Of a DNA stretch of 5,042 bases, positions 1 to 4,881 are shown in pieces. How positions within the stretch are numbered: position 1 is the stretch's first letter; each line of letters opens with the position of its first letter. The translations under genes were made by a program, and so were the position numbers. Under the pieces are notes generated by a model. The model ran no database searches, was not told where the DNA came from, and saw only the letters and a list, made by a program, of their open reading frames with translations. This DNA comes from Campylobacteraceae bacterium (GTDB taxonomy: Bacteria > Campylobacterota > Campylobacteria > Campylobacterales > Sulfurovaceae), in contig JALVPA010000101.1 in the NCBI GenBank assembly GCA_027026055.1, forward strand, positions 1-5,042, written 5' to 3'.

Positions 1-58
1 CTATCTTTTCCAACACTACGGCAACGGTAAAGAGAAGTAACATCCGTCGAGACGGCAT
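1..58 (-). CDS. N-terminus of an unidentified protein with a membrane or signal segment (cut by left edge)
   Basis: Only 19 codons are visible. From the ATG at 58-56 the reading is MPSRRMLLLFTVAVVLEKI and stays open to the edge: a short basic start followed by about ten hydrophobic residues, as in a signal peptide or N-terminal membrane anchor. A second in-frame ATG at 43-41 would give the same hydrophobic segment without the basic residues. A strong Shine-Dalgarno stretch (70-78) lies upstream. Another ATG at 62-60 has better spacing (7 nt against 11) but opens a different frame with a Cys/Arg-rich, unconvincing peptide. The gene lies 54 bp after the xth stop on the same strand, so it could be the last visible member of that operon or use a weak TATTAT box at 103-108. 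Function cannot be told from this fragment. The existence of a gene is fairly likely; the exact start is uncertain. Confidence 0.5.
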   Translation of the reverse strand, partial: MPSRRMLLLFTVAVVLEKI

Positions 59-68
59 GCATGCCGTC
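51..68. repeat. 18-bp perfect palindrome GACGGCATGCATGCCGTC
   Basis: The sequence is identical to its own reverse complement over 18 bases. In RNA it could fold into a hairpin of about 7 bp with a 4-nt loop. It covers both candidate start codons (62-60 and 58-56) of the left-edge gene and lies 1 nt beyond its Shine-Dalgarno. No T-run follows on either strand, so it does not look like an intrinsic terminator for xth. It could be an operator half-site pair, an RNA hairpin affecting translation start, or chance. Confidence 0.6.
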
Positions 69-69
69 G

Positions 70-78
70 CCTCCTCCT
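70..78 (-). promoter_or_regulatory. Tandem Shine-Dalgarno (AGGAGGAGG) of the left-edge gene
   Basis: The minus strand reads AGGAGGAGG here, two overlapping perfect AGGAGG anti-16S matches. It is the strongest ribosome-binding sequence noticed in the window and is the main reason to call a gene leaving the left edge. Distances from its 3' end are 7 nt to the ATG at 62 and 11 nt to the ATG at 58. Confidence 0.55.
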
Positions 79-112
79 CATGCGTCACTATTTCCGAAAG
101 AAATAATATTTT

Positions 113-898
113 TTAGTAGCATTCCATCGGAAGCGACAACGTCAAGGTAACCGGCGCATGATCGCTTCCGGTAATCTCATCCAAAATATCCGCATCGGCG
201 ATCGCCTCTTTCAAATCTTCGGATACGAAAAAATAATCGATCCGCCACCCGACATTGCGTTCTCTGGCACGTGCGCGAAAACTCCACCAACTATAGCGAT
301 CTTTTTCTTCTCCGTGGACATAACGAAACGTATCGATATAACCGTGCGAGACGAGTTTGTCCATCCATGCGCGCTCTATCGGCAAAAATCCCGAGGTATG
401 CTCATTCGCTTTCGGACGCGCGATATCGATCTCTTTATGCGCCGTATTGACATCGCCGCAAAAAATAACGCTATACCCCTCTTCTCTCAATGCGTCGATA
501 TGCGCCAAAAAACGGTCGTAAAAAGCGAGTTTGTATGCCAAACGTTCTTCGTTGCGCTGCCCGTTGGGGAAATAGACGTTGAGCAAGACATACTTGCCGA
601 AGCGGTATTGATTGATTCGCCCTTCGTGCAACACGTCGATCGTCTCGCATCCGTCCGCCTCTCCGCGTATATCCGTAAAAAGAGCGACGCCCGATTGTCC
701 TTTTTGCGACGAGCTGTTGATACTGTGAAAACGAAAACGTCGCATCAACGCCTCGGGGATATGCTCCGCTTCGGCTTTTATCTCCTGCAAACATAAAAAA
801 TCGATCTTGCGGGACGCTATCCGATCCAACGCGCCTTTTTTCTCCACGGCGCGAATGCCGTTGACGTTCCACGAGACGAAAGTAAAATTTTTAATCAC
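113..898 (-). CDS. xth: Exodeoxyribonuclease III / AP endonuclease (ExoA/APE1-like)
   Basis: Mg-dependent DNA-repair nuclease of the endonuclease/exonuclease/phosphatase fold, expected to cut 5' to abasic sites and trim 3' ends in base excision repair in the cytoplasm. Numbered from the GTG at 898 (261 aa), all family motifs are present: SWNVNGIRA (metal-site Asn11), LQEIKA (Glu39), VYFPNG (Tyr109), CGDVNTAH (Asp149, Asn151), GWRIDYFFVS (Asp221) and GSDHAPV (Asp246, His247). The YSWWSFR...AR..N.GWRIDY stretch resembles the ExoA/APE1 branch more than E. coli XthA. Length is normal. The frame also extends to a TTG at 919, giving 268 aa and a 17-bp overlap with the gene before it. I prefer GTG because it lies 4 nt after that gene's stop and leaves the usual short N-terminus, but neither start has a clear Shine-Dalgarno. 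It is probably co-transcribed, and perhaps translationally coupled, with the toxin-antitoxin pair upstream. Confidence 0.95.
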   Translation of the reverse strand: MIKNFTFVSWNVNGIRAVEKKGALDRIASRKIDFLCLQEIKAEAEHIPEALMRRFRFHSINSSSQKGQSGVALFTDIRGEADGCETIDVLHEGRINQYRFGKYVLLNVYFPNGQRNEERLAYKLAFYDRFLAHIDALREEGYSVIFCGDVNTAHKEIDIARPKANEHTSGFLPIERAWMDKLVSHGYIDTFRYVHGEEKDRYSWWSFRARARERNVGWRIDYFFVSEDLKEAIADADILDEITGSDHAPVTLTLSLPMECY

Positions 899-902
899 TT
901 TT

Positions 903-1133
903 TTATGCCGCTTTTTCAAATTTTCGAATATCCACTTCTACACCGTTATCTACAATCTCTCGTGCTTTTTTAAGTAATGTTTTCGTCACCTCTTCTTCCA
1001 CATACGCCTCTCCGCAATTGTCGCAGATATGTGCGGGAACATCCTTGAAAACGATGGTGGCACTTCCTTTTTCTAAAGTAACCGTTGTAGTGCCCGCTAT
1101 CGTATTACCATGCTTACAAATGAGACATTTCAT
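903..1133 (-). CDS. Small CxxC-CxxC zinc-ribbon protein, MqsA/YgiT-type putative antitoxin
   Basis: This 76-aa protein starts MKCLICKHG and has two CxxC pairs (Cys3/Cys6 and Cys37/Cys40, the latter in HICDNCGEAYVEEEV). This is the pattern of the YgiT-type zinc finger that forms the N-terminal domain of MqsA antitoxins. Unlike full MqsA (about 130 aa) there is no C-terminal helix-turn-helix, so DNA binding and self-regulation are doubtful. The tail after residue 48 is a charged helix-like stretch (TKTLLKKAREIVDNGVEV) that could embrace a partner. The ATG overlaps the stop of the upstream DUF4258 gene by 4 bp (ATGA), implying coupled translation, and a weak GA-rich sequence lies in front. Small YgiT zinc-finger proteins are commonly found next to DUF4258 proteins. 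The antitoxin role is inferred from that pairing and not shown by the sequence. Confidence 0.8.
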   Translation of the reverse strand: MKCLICKHGNTIAGTTTVTLEKGSATIVFKDVPAHICDNCGEAYVEEEVTKTLLKKAREIVDNGVEVDIRKFEKAA

Positions 1134-1405
1134 TCTTTCACCCTTTTTTTAAAATTTTCACACCATTTTTCTTTATCGGGATAATATGCCGTTATGACGA
1201 TCACTTCGTCATTCTCAACATTTTTTGCAAAAACCACATGAAGCGGTCTGTCATAATACTTCAAAGCCAAAAAAGACGGATACGGCTTGTCATCAAGATA
1301 AGCTTCTATAATATCACCCTCTTTTACCGTATTTTCTACTTCGTCTTCCGTGATTTCTCTTTCGAACATTCTTTGGATCGCATGCTTTCTGTAAATAAAC
1401 GTCAA
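1130..1405 (-). CDS. DUF4258 protein, putative toxin of a type II toxin-antitoxin pair
   Basis: This 91-aa protein has the DUF4258 pattern: HAIQRMFEREITEDEV near the N-terminus (His8, Arg12, Arg16), YPSFLALKYYDRPLHVVFA in the middle and VITAYYPDKEKW near the end. The layout of a helix with His/Arg followed by beta strands resembles small RelE/MqsR-fold RNases, and His8/Arg12/Arg16 are the residues I would suspect for RNA contact or catalysis; this is an inference. The start is TTG, supported by an AAAGAGG Shine-Dalgarno 5 nt upstream. It is the first gene of an operon with the zinc-ribbon gene (4-bp overlap) and then xth, and has its own -10 box about 32 nt upstream. Toxin-first order is usual for mqsRA-like loci. 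Hand counts give about 36% GC for 1141-1320 against 52-63% in samples of neighbouring genes, which suggests recent acquisition. Confidence 0.8.
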   Translation of the reverse strand: MTFIYRKHAIQRMFEREITEDEVENTVKEGDIIEAYLDDKPYPSFLALKYYDRPLHVVFAKNVENDEVIVITAYYPDKEKWCENFKKRVKE

Positions 1406-1410
1406 AAGTA

Positions 1411-1417
1411 CCTCTTT
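1411..1417 (-). promoter_or_regulatory. Shine-Dalgarno AAAGAGG fixing the TTG start of the DUF4258 gene
   Basis: On the minus strand AAAGAGG stands 5 nt before the TTG at 1405-1403. No ATG or GTG in frame lies nearby that would leave the conserved HAIQRMFER motif with a normal N-terminus, so this site supports the unusual TTG start. Confidence 0.6.
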
Positions 1418-1437
1418 CTTCCGTTTTAAACACGATT

Positions 1438-1443
1438 ATTATA
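1438..1443 (-). promoter_or_regulatory. -10 box (TATAAT) of the DUF4258/zinc-ribbon/xth operon
   Basis: The minus strand reads TTTTGCTATAATAATCG with a perfect TATAAT. It would place the transcript start near 1431 and give a leader of about 25 nt before the TTG start. At the expected -35 position there is only AT-rich sequence (around 1461-1466), as is common for Campylobacterota sigma-70 promoters. Confidence 0.55.
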
Positions 1444-1510
1444 GCAAAATTTTTACTCTGTGTATTTATATAAATATATTTGATTACATGATTTTAAAGT
1501 ACCTTACCTG

Positions 1511-1516
1511 TATAAT
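1511..1516 (+). promoter_or_regulatory. -10 box (TATAAT) of the TRAP receptor gene
   Basis: A perfect TATAAT preceded directly by TG lies 28 nt before the ATG at 1545. No good -35 is seen; the region before it (1461-1500) is strongly AT-rich. If transcription starts near 1523, the upstream in-frame ATG at 1488 is outside the message, which supports the start at 1545. Confidence 0.5.
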
Positions 1517-1544
1517 AATCGATAAAATACGACAAAGGCTATCG

Positions 1545-2642
1545 ATGAAACGTAGAGATTTTCTCACCGCCACCGCTGTCGGCGCCGCCGTTTCGCTAAC
1601 GGGATGCCACCGTCCCGAAGAGAAAAACGACGATACGAAGAGACGCCGCCGCGGTAAAAAAACGACGCTCAAACTCGCTACATCGTGGCCCGCGCACTTC
1701 CCTATCATGGGAACGGCGGTCGATCGTTTCGCCGCACGATGTGCCGAAATGAGCGGCGGCACGCTGGAGATCAAAGTCTATCCCAAAAACATTCTCGTAC
1801 CCGCCATGCAAGTCTTTGATGCTTGTTCCGCGGCACAAATCGACGCCTTTCACTCGGGTGTCTACTACTGGAAAGGCAAAAATCCCGCTTTTAGCATCTT
1901 CGGCGGTATGCCGCTGGGGCTACTCAGCGAAGAGATGATTACATGGTTTAAATTCGGCGGCGGATACGACTTGTGGCGCGAACTTTACGCCAAATTCAAC
2001 CTCTACCCTCTCATCGGCGGTACGACCGGTCCGCAAATGGGCGGTTGGTTTAAAAAAGAGATCCGTACGCTTAATGATCTCAAGGGACTCAAGATGCGTA
2101 TTCCGGGTCTCGGCGGCGAAGTGATGAAAAAGCTCGGCGTCAATCCGGTACTATTGCCTCCCGGAGAGATCTATACGGCACTGGAGCGCGGCACGATCGA
2201 CGCGACGGAGTGGGTCGGTCCCGCACTGGATAAGATGATGGGCTTTTACAAAGTCGCGCCTTACTACTATACGGGGTGGCACGAACCGGGATCCATCCTC
2301 GAACTCACATTCAACAAAGCCCGATGGGAAAAACTTTCCGCAGAACATCGCGCGATTATCGAAGCCGCCGCCGAAGAGATGACGGCGACGATGTTGCAAG
2401 AATTTCGCTACCGCAACGCGCGCACCCTCGCAACCTTTCCTAAAAACGTGCAAATCAAAAACTTCCCCGACGATTTTTATCCCGCCGCACAAACGGCGCT
2501 GGCGGAAGTGCTCGAAGAGCAAAGTGCTCATAGCAAAGATTTCGCAAAAGTGCTCGATAGCTACCGTGCCTTCTATGCCCTAAACAAACCCTACGACGAT
2601 ATCAGCACGAAACGCCTGCTACAGATACGTTCGATGACCTAA
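1545..2642 (+). CDS. TRAP transporter substrate-binding protein, TakP/DctP-like, Tat-exported lipoprotein
   Basis: Periplasmic solute receptor of the TRAP family, which captures organic acids for a DctQ/DctM membrane carrier. The start at 1545 is chosen over the in-frame ATG at 1488 because it has AAAGG (1534-1538) 6 nt upstream and begins directly with a Tat signal: KRRDFLTA, a hydrophobic stretch, then lipobox LTGC (Cys21), giving 365 aa. A basic linker (KRRRRGKK, 32-39) follows the lipidation site. The mature domain opens with LKLATSWPAHFP and shows TakP-type features: IFGGMPLGL (118-126), GPQMGGWFKKEI with Gln164, LKGLKMRIPGLGGEVMKKLG with the carboxylate-binding Arg185, and GTIDATEWVGP with Glu222/Trp223. 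In TakP the equivalent Gln, Arg and Glu-Trp contact a 2-oxo acid and a metal ion, so a 2-oxo or hydroxy acid ligand is likely but not proven. No DctQ or DctM gene is in the window, so it is an orphan here. The stop lies 2 bp from that of the opposing CAP gene. Confidence 0.9.
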   Translation: MKRRDFLTATAVGAAVSLTGCHRPEEKNDDTKRRRRGKKTTLKLATSWPAHFPIMGTAVDRFAARCAEMSGGTLEIKVYPKNILVPAMQVFDACSAAQIDAFHSGVYYWKGKNPAFSIFGGMPLGLLSEEMITWFKFGGGYDLWRELYAKFNLYPLIGGTTGPQMGGWFKKEIRTLNDLKGLKMRIPGLGGEVMKKLGVNPVLLPPGEIYTALERGTIDATEWVGPALDKMMGFYKVAPYYYTGWHEPGSILELTFNKARWEKLSAEHRAIIEAAAEEMTATMLQEFRYRNARTLATFPKNVQIKNFPDDFYPAAQTALAEVLEEQSAHSKDFAKVLDSYRAFYALNKPYDDISTKRLLQIRSMT

Positions 2643-2644
2643 GT

Positions 2645-3913
2645 TCACTCCGTTTCGACGATAACTTTTCTCTTGTCGCTCTCTATCGTTATATCTCCGT
2701 CATAATCTCGCGGGATATAAAGCGAAAGCGTATTGTGATCGACGAAATGCAGCTCTATGCCGTTTGGATAGCGCACATCCTTTATCGTTTCGTGTTCGTC
2801 AAGCGGTACGAAATAGAGGGTATACGTCGTTCCCTTTTTAAGACGCACTCTCCGTATCCTTTTCTCGATACGTATAAGTTCCCCTTCGGGAGCATACGTA
2901 TGAAAACGCCATCGTTTTTGCAAACGTTTGCCTTTCTCGTCTCTAAAGACGATTACCGCTTCGTATTCCGTATCGTATTCGAGCCTCCGCAACGGCATCA
3001 GTGCGAACTGTAACGGCGTAAAGATACCGTTGGGATCGGTGGTTGCCTCTATCAACCTGGTCCGTTGTATTTGACGCCGACGCGTCGTATCGTAGAGTTC
3101 GAAACGTTCAAGCGTCACCTTTTTGAAATAGTAAGGGTTGAACGATACGGTCACGGGAAACCCCGACACTTCGTAATCGGGCAACGGGTCGGGATCTTCT
3201 TCGTAAAAGACGGGCGAAACCTCCTTTTCGCCGTCGTATGGATAGAGCGCTATTTTCGGGTTGAAGCGCAGCAGATCTTCGGACGCGCTTCGATAACGTT
3301 TTTCGGGGATATAGTGCTGTGTATCGCGACATACCCCGTAGAGATAGTCTCCCGCTTGCGAAGTGTCGAAATCTTTTCTACACAACCTTTCGTACGCGGC
3401 ATTGCCCAACAGATAGACAAAAGCGCTTCGCACCTTTTTGCCTTTGCCTTCCGCAATACCGATACCGACGATATCCGATTTCATATTTAAAAATGTAAAC
3501 CTATGATAGACAGCCGACATCAAACTCGTCACGGAGTGTTGCGCATCTTCCGCATTGGTAGAAAAGTTTTCTTGAACGAACAAAGAGGCGTACCCCGCCG
3601 CCAATGCCCTTTCGCGCGGTGTTTTACCCGTAAAGCCTTGTTTGCTTTCCGATTCGTAATGCGACGGCTCTTGATTGAGAAGGATATAACGTGCATGCGC
3701 CTCTGCCGCACGATCGAGTATCTCGTTTCTCTCCAGCGTATTCAACCCGACGGCTTCGCGTAAAAGATTGAGCCTATCGAACGCTTCGTCCGTTTCGAGC
3801 GAAATATCCATCGGCGTCGTTATCGTCTCTGTCGTTTCTTTTTTCGTATCGAACCATCCCCAACCGTTACACGTTACAACGACCGCCGCACATATGGAGA
3901 CAAACCGCAACAT
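2645..3913 (-). CDS. Exported CAP-domain (SCP/PR-1-like) protein with Ig-like segment
   Basis: This is a 422-aa protein. Residues 1-20 form a signal peptide (MLRFVSICAAVVVTCNGWGW); Cys15 is preceded by VVT, a poor lipobox, so secretion or periplasmic release is more likely than lipidation. Residues about 44-180 match a bacterial CAP domain: LNLLREAVGLNTLERNEILDRAA, HARYILLNQEPSHYE (His73, His85), G.TPRERALAAGY, QEN (Glu115), and VYHRFTFLN...DIVGIGIA (His137). Residues about 245-340 (FPVTVSFNP...LEYDTEYEAVIVF...KRWRFHT) resemble the bacterial Ig-like (Big_5/SbsA-type) domain. Residues 345-422, beta-rich and charged, I do not recognise. Bacterial CAP proteins are extracytoplasmic, and their biochemical roles are mostly unknown. 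The start ATG has a purine-rich Shine-Dalgarno (AAGGAAAGGG) and an extended -10 box upstream. It is transcribed divergently from the fluoride operon and convergently with the TRAP receptor gene. Confidence 0.85.
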   Translation of the reverse strand: MLRFVSICAAVVVTCNGWGWFDTKKETTETITTPMDISLETDEAFDRLNLLREAVGLNTLERNEILDRAAEAHARYILLNQEPSHYESESKQGFTGKTPRERALAAGYASLFVQENFSTNAEDAQHSVTSLMSAVYHRFTFLNMKSDIVGIGIAEGKGKKVRSAFVYLLGNAAYERLCRKDFDTSQAGDYLYGVCRDTQHYIPEKRYRSASEDLLRFNPKIALYPYDGEKEVSPVFYEEDPDPLPDYEVSGFPVTVSFNPYYFKKVTLERFELYDTTRRRQIQRTRLIEATTDPNGIFTPLQFALMPLRRLEYDTEYEAVIVFRDEKGKRLQKRWRFHTYAPEGELIRIEKRIRRVRLKKGTTYTLYFVPLDEHETIKDVRYPNGIELHFVDHNTLSLYIPRDYDGDITIESDKRKVIVETE

Positions 3914-3943
3914 CCCGTCCCTTTCCTTTTAAACGTTTTATTT

Positions 3944-3949
3944 TATAAT
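3944..3949 (+). promoter_or_regulatory. -10 box (TATAAT) of the DUF190-crcB operon
   Basis: A perfect TATAAT in an AT-rich stretch lies 29 nt before the GTG start at 3979. The implied leader is only about 23 nt, too short to hold a fluoride (crcB) riboswitch aptamer. Confidence 0.5.
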
Positions 3950-3953
3950 ATCA
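3945..3953 (-). promoter_or_regulatory. Extended -10 box (TGATATTAT) of the CAP gene
   Basis: The minus strand reads TGATATTAT, a TGn-extended -10 element, 31 nt before the CAP start codon. It physically overlaps the plus-strand TATAAT of the divergent operon, so the two promoters cannot easily be occupied at the same time. Confidence 0.45.
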
Positions 3954-3978
3954 TAATTCGCATCGAAAAGGAAAATCG

Positions 3979-4320
3979 GTGAAACGTTATCTCGGAACAA
4001 AAAAGGTCGCACGTATCTATATCGACAACCAAGACAAATTCGAAGGTACGCCTTTATGGGAAAAACTCCTTACCGAAGCCAAAGCCTACGGGCTTGCGGG
4101 AGCGACGGTATTTAAAGGAGTTTCCGGTATCGGTGTGCAAGGCACCATTCATACGTTCAATGTCTGGAGCATCTCCCAAAAGCTTCCTTTAATCATCGAA
4201 CTGATAGACGACGAAGAGAAGATCAAAGGATTTCTCGAACGTATCGACGCGATGATAGAAGAGGGGATGACCACCCTTTCGGACACAGAAGTCATTCGTT
4301 ATAAGAGTAAAGCGCAATGA
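3979..4320 (+). CDS. DUF190 family PII-like protein, partner of CrcB
   Basis: This 113-aa soluble protein shows the DUF190 pattern from end to end: ARIYIDNQDKFEGTPLWEKL (11-30), the glycine-rich AKAYGLAGATVFKGVSGIG (34-52), GTIHTF (55-60), LPLIIELIDDEEKI (69-82) and a final helix FLERIDAMIEEGMTTL. The family has a PII-like ferredoxin fold and often sits beside CrcB fluoride channels, where a regulatory or sensing role is suspected but the ligand is not established. The start is GTG, supported by AAGGA at 3968-3972 with 6-nt spacing. Its stop overlaps the crcB ATG by 4 bp (ATGA), so the two are translated together. A role in fluoride response is inferred from this linkage. Confidence 0.9.
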   Translation: MKRYLGTKKVARIYIDNQDKFEGTPLWEKLLTEAKAYGLAGATVFKGVSGIGVQGTIHTFNVWSISQKLPLIIELIDDEEKIKGFLERIDAMIEEGMTTLSDTEVIRYKSKAQ

Positions 4321-4697
4321 ACGCGACACTTCTGTTTATCATCGGTCTGGGCGGTTTTTTCGGCGCGATCGCGCGATACCTCGTCGCCTCCTACGTACAG
4401 CAACTTAGCGGTGCGTTTTTCCCCGTCGGTACATTGACGGTCAACGTGGCGGGCAGTTTTGTCATCGGATGGGCGGCGATGTATTTCGCCGAATCGATTC
4501 AGCCCGAATACAAAGCGTTTATCGTTACGGGCTTTCTTGGAGCGCTGACGACCTTTTCGACATTTTCGTTAGAAAATGTCATAATGTTACAAGACGGAGA
4601 CTATCTCAAAGCCCTTCTCAATATCCTACTCAACGTCCTTTTGACACTTGCGGCAACCCTACTTGCCGTCGCACTGTTTAAAAAGTTTTATCTTTGA
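4317..4697 (+). CDS. crcB: Fluoride channel CrcB/Fluc
   Basis: Inner-membrane channel that lets cytoplasmic fluoride out and so protects enzymes such as enolase and pyrophosphatase. The 126-aa length and four hydrophobic segments (about 4-26, 37-57, 67-90, 97-121) fit the dual-topology homodimer. Family motifs are complete: GGFFGAIARY with Arg20, FPVGTLTVNVAGSFVIG with pore Asn43, and GFLGALTTFSTFS, in which Phe80 and Phe83 correspond to the phenylalanine box and Gly75/Thr78 to the central sodium site. A single gene of this length is the homodimeric type, with no second crcB copy nearby. It overlaps the DUF190 stop by 4 bp and has only a weak Shine-Dalgarno, so translation probably depends on ribosomes arriving from DUF190. 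A likely terminator follows. Confidence 0.95.
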   Translation: MNATLLFIIGLGGFFGAIARYLVASYVQQLSGAFFPVGTLTVNVAGSFVIGWAAMYFAESIQPEYKAFIVTGFLGALTTFSTFSLENVIMLQDGDYLKALLNILLNVLLTLAATLLAVALFKKFYL

Positions 4698-4701
4698 TTC
4701 T

Positions 4702-4745
4702 CGTTGCGAAACCAATCGAACGAAGAAATCGTTCGATAGCGCACG
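4702..4745 (+). terminator. Probable intrinsic terminator after crcB
   Basis: A perfect 9-bp inverted repeat, ATCGAACGA (4715-4723) and TCGTTCGAT (4729-4737) around a 5-nt loop, is extended below by an imperfect stem CGTTGCG (4702-4708) against CGCACG (4740-4745). T-runs follow at 4750-4754 and 4760-4765. The gap of 4 nt between stem base and first T-run, and the internal loop, make it imperfect, but its place just after the crcB stop fits. Confidence 0.5.
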
Positions 4746-4823
4746 GCTGTTTTTCCTCGTTTTTTGGATCAATGTAGCCAAAAATTAAAAAGGATTGAAA
4801 AAAGGCGGTGCTGTAAAATCCCT

Positions 4824-4881
4824 CGCTTACGTACGGCGCTCCCGTAAGCGCATCCGCGGGAGGCGCATTAAGGCGCTTACG
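4824..4881. repeat. Cluster of nested, mutually exclusive inverted repeats
   Basis: Three copies of one octamer alternate in orientation: CGCTTACG (4824-4831), CGTAAGCG (4843-4850, 9-mer to 4851) and CGCTTACG (4874-4881, 9-mer from 4873). The middle copy can pair with either neighbour. A second pair, GCGCTCCCG (4836-4844) with CGGGAGGCGC (4857-4866, one bulge), crosses these stems. The stop codon of the right-edge gene (4879-4877) lies inside the last copy. As minus-strand RNA, the stem 4850-4824 is followed by AGGGATTTT, a weak terminator-like tail. It could be a terminator region for the incoming gene or a REP-like intergenic element. Confidence 0.55.

Noticed and set aside
51..68. Palindrome as the xth intrinsic terminator
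   Set aside because: No T-run follows on the minus strand, and it covers the likely start of the next gene.
158..796. Long plus-strand open frame (212 codons)
   Set aside because: It lies wholly antisense to xth, whose catalytic motifs are complete. Its translation has no recognisable domain and no good ribosome-binding site.
1488..1544. N-terminal extension of the TRAP receptor from the ATG at 1488
   Set aside because: It would put 19 residues before a clear Tat signal, it contains the probable -10 box, and a good Shine-Dalgarno sits just before the ATG at 1545.
3065..3490. Plus-strand open frames inside the CAP gene
   Set aside because: They are complementary-strand shadows. The minus-strand frame has a signal peptide, CAP motifs and a proper start.
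3914..3978. Fluoride (crcB) riboswitch before the DUF190-crcB operon
   Set aside because: The region is 65 bp, AT-rich and shared with a divergent promoter. No aptamer-like conserved GC segments are seen, and the likely leader is about 23 nt.
4761..4784. Inverted repeat TTTTTGG / CCAAAAA as a hairpin element
   Set aside because: The stem is almost all A/T with a 10-nt loop, and it is readily expected by chance in this AT-rich stretch.
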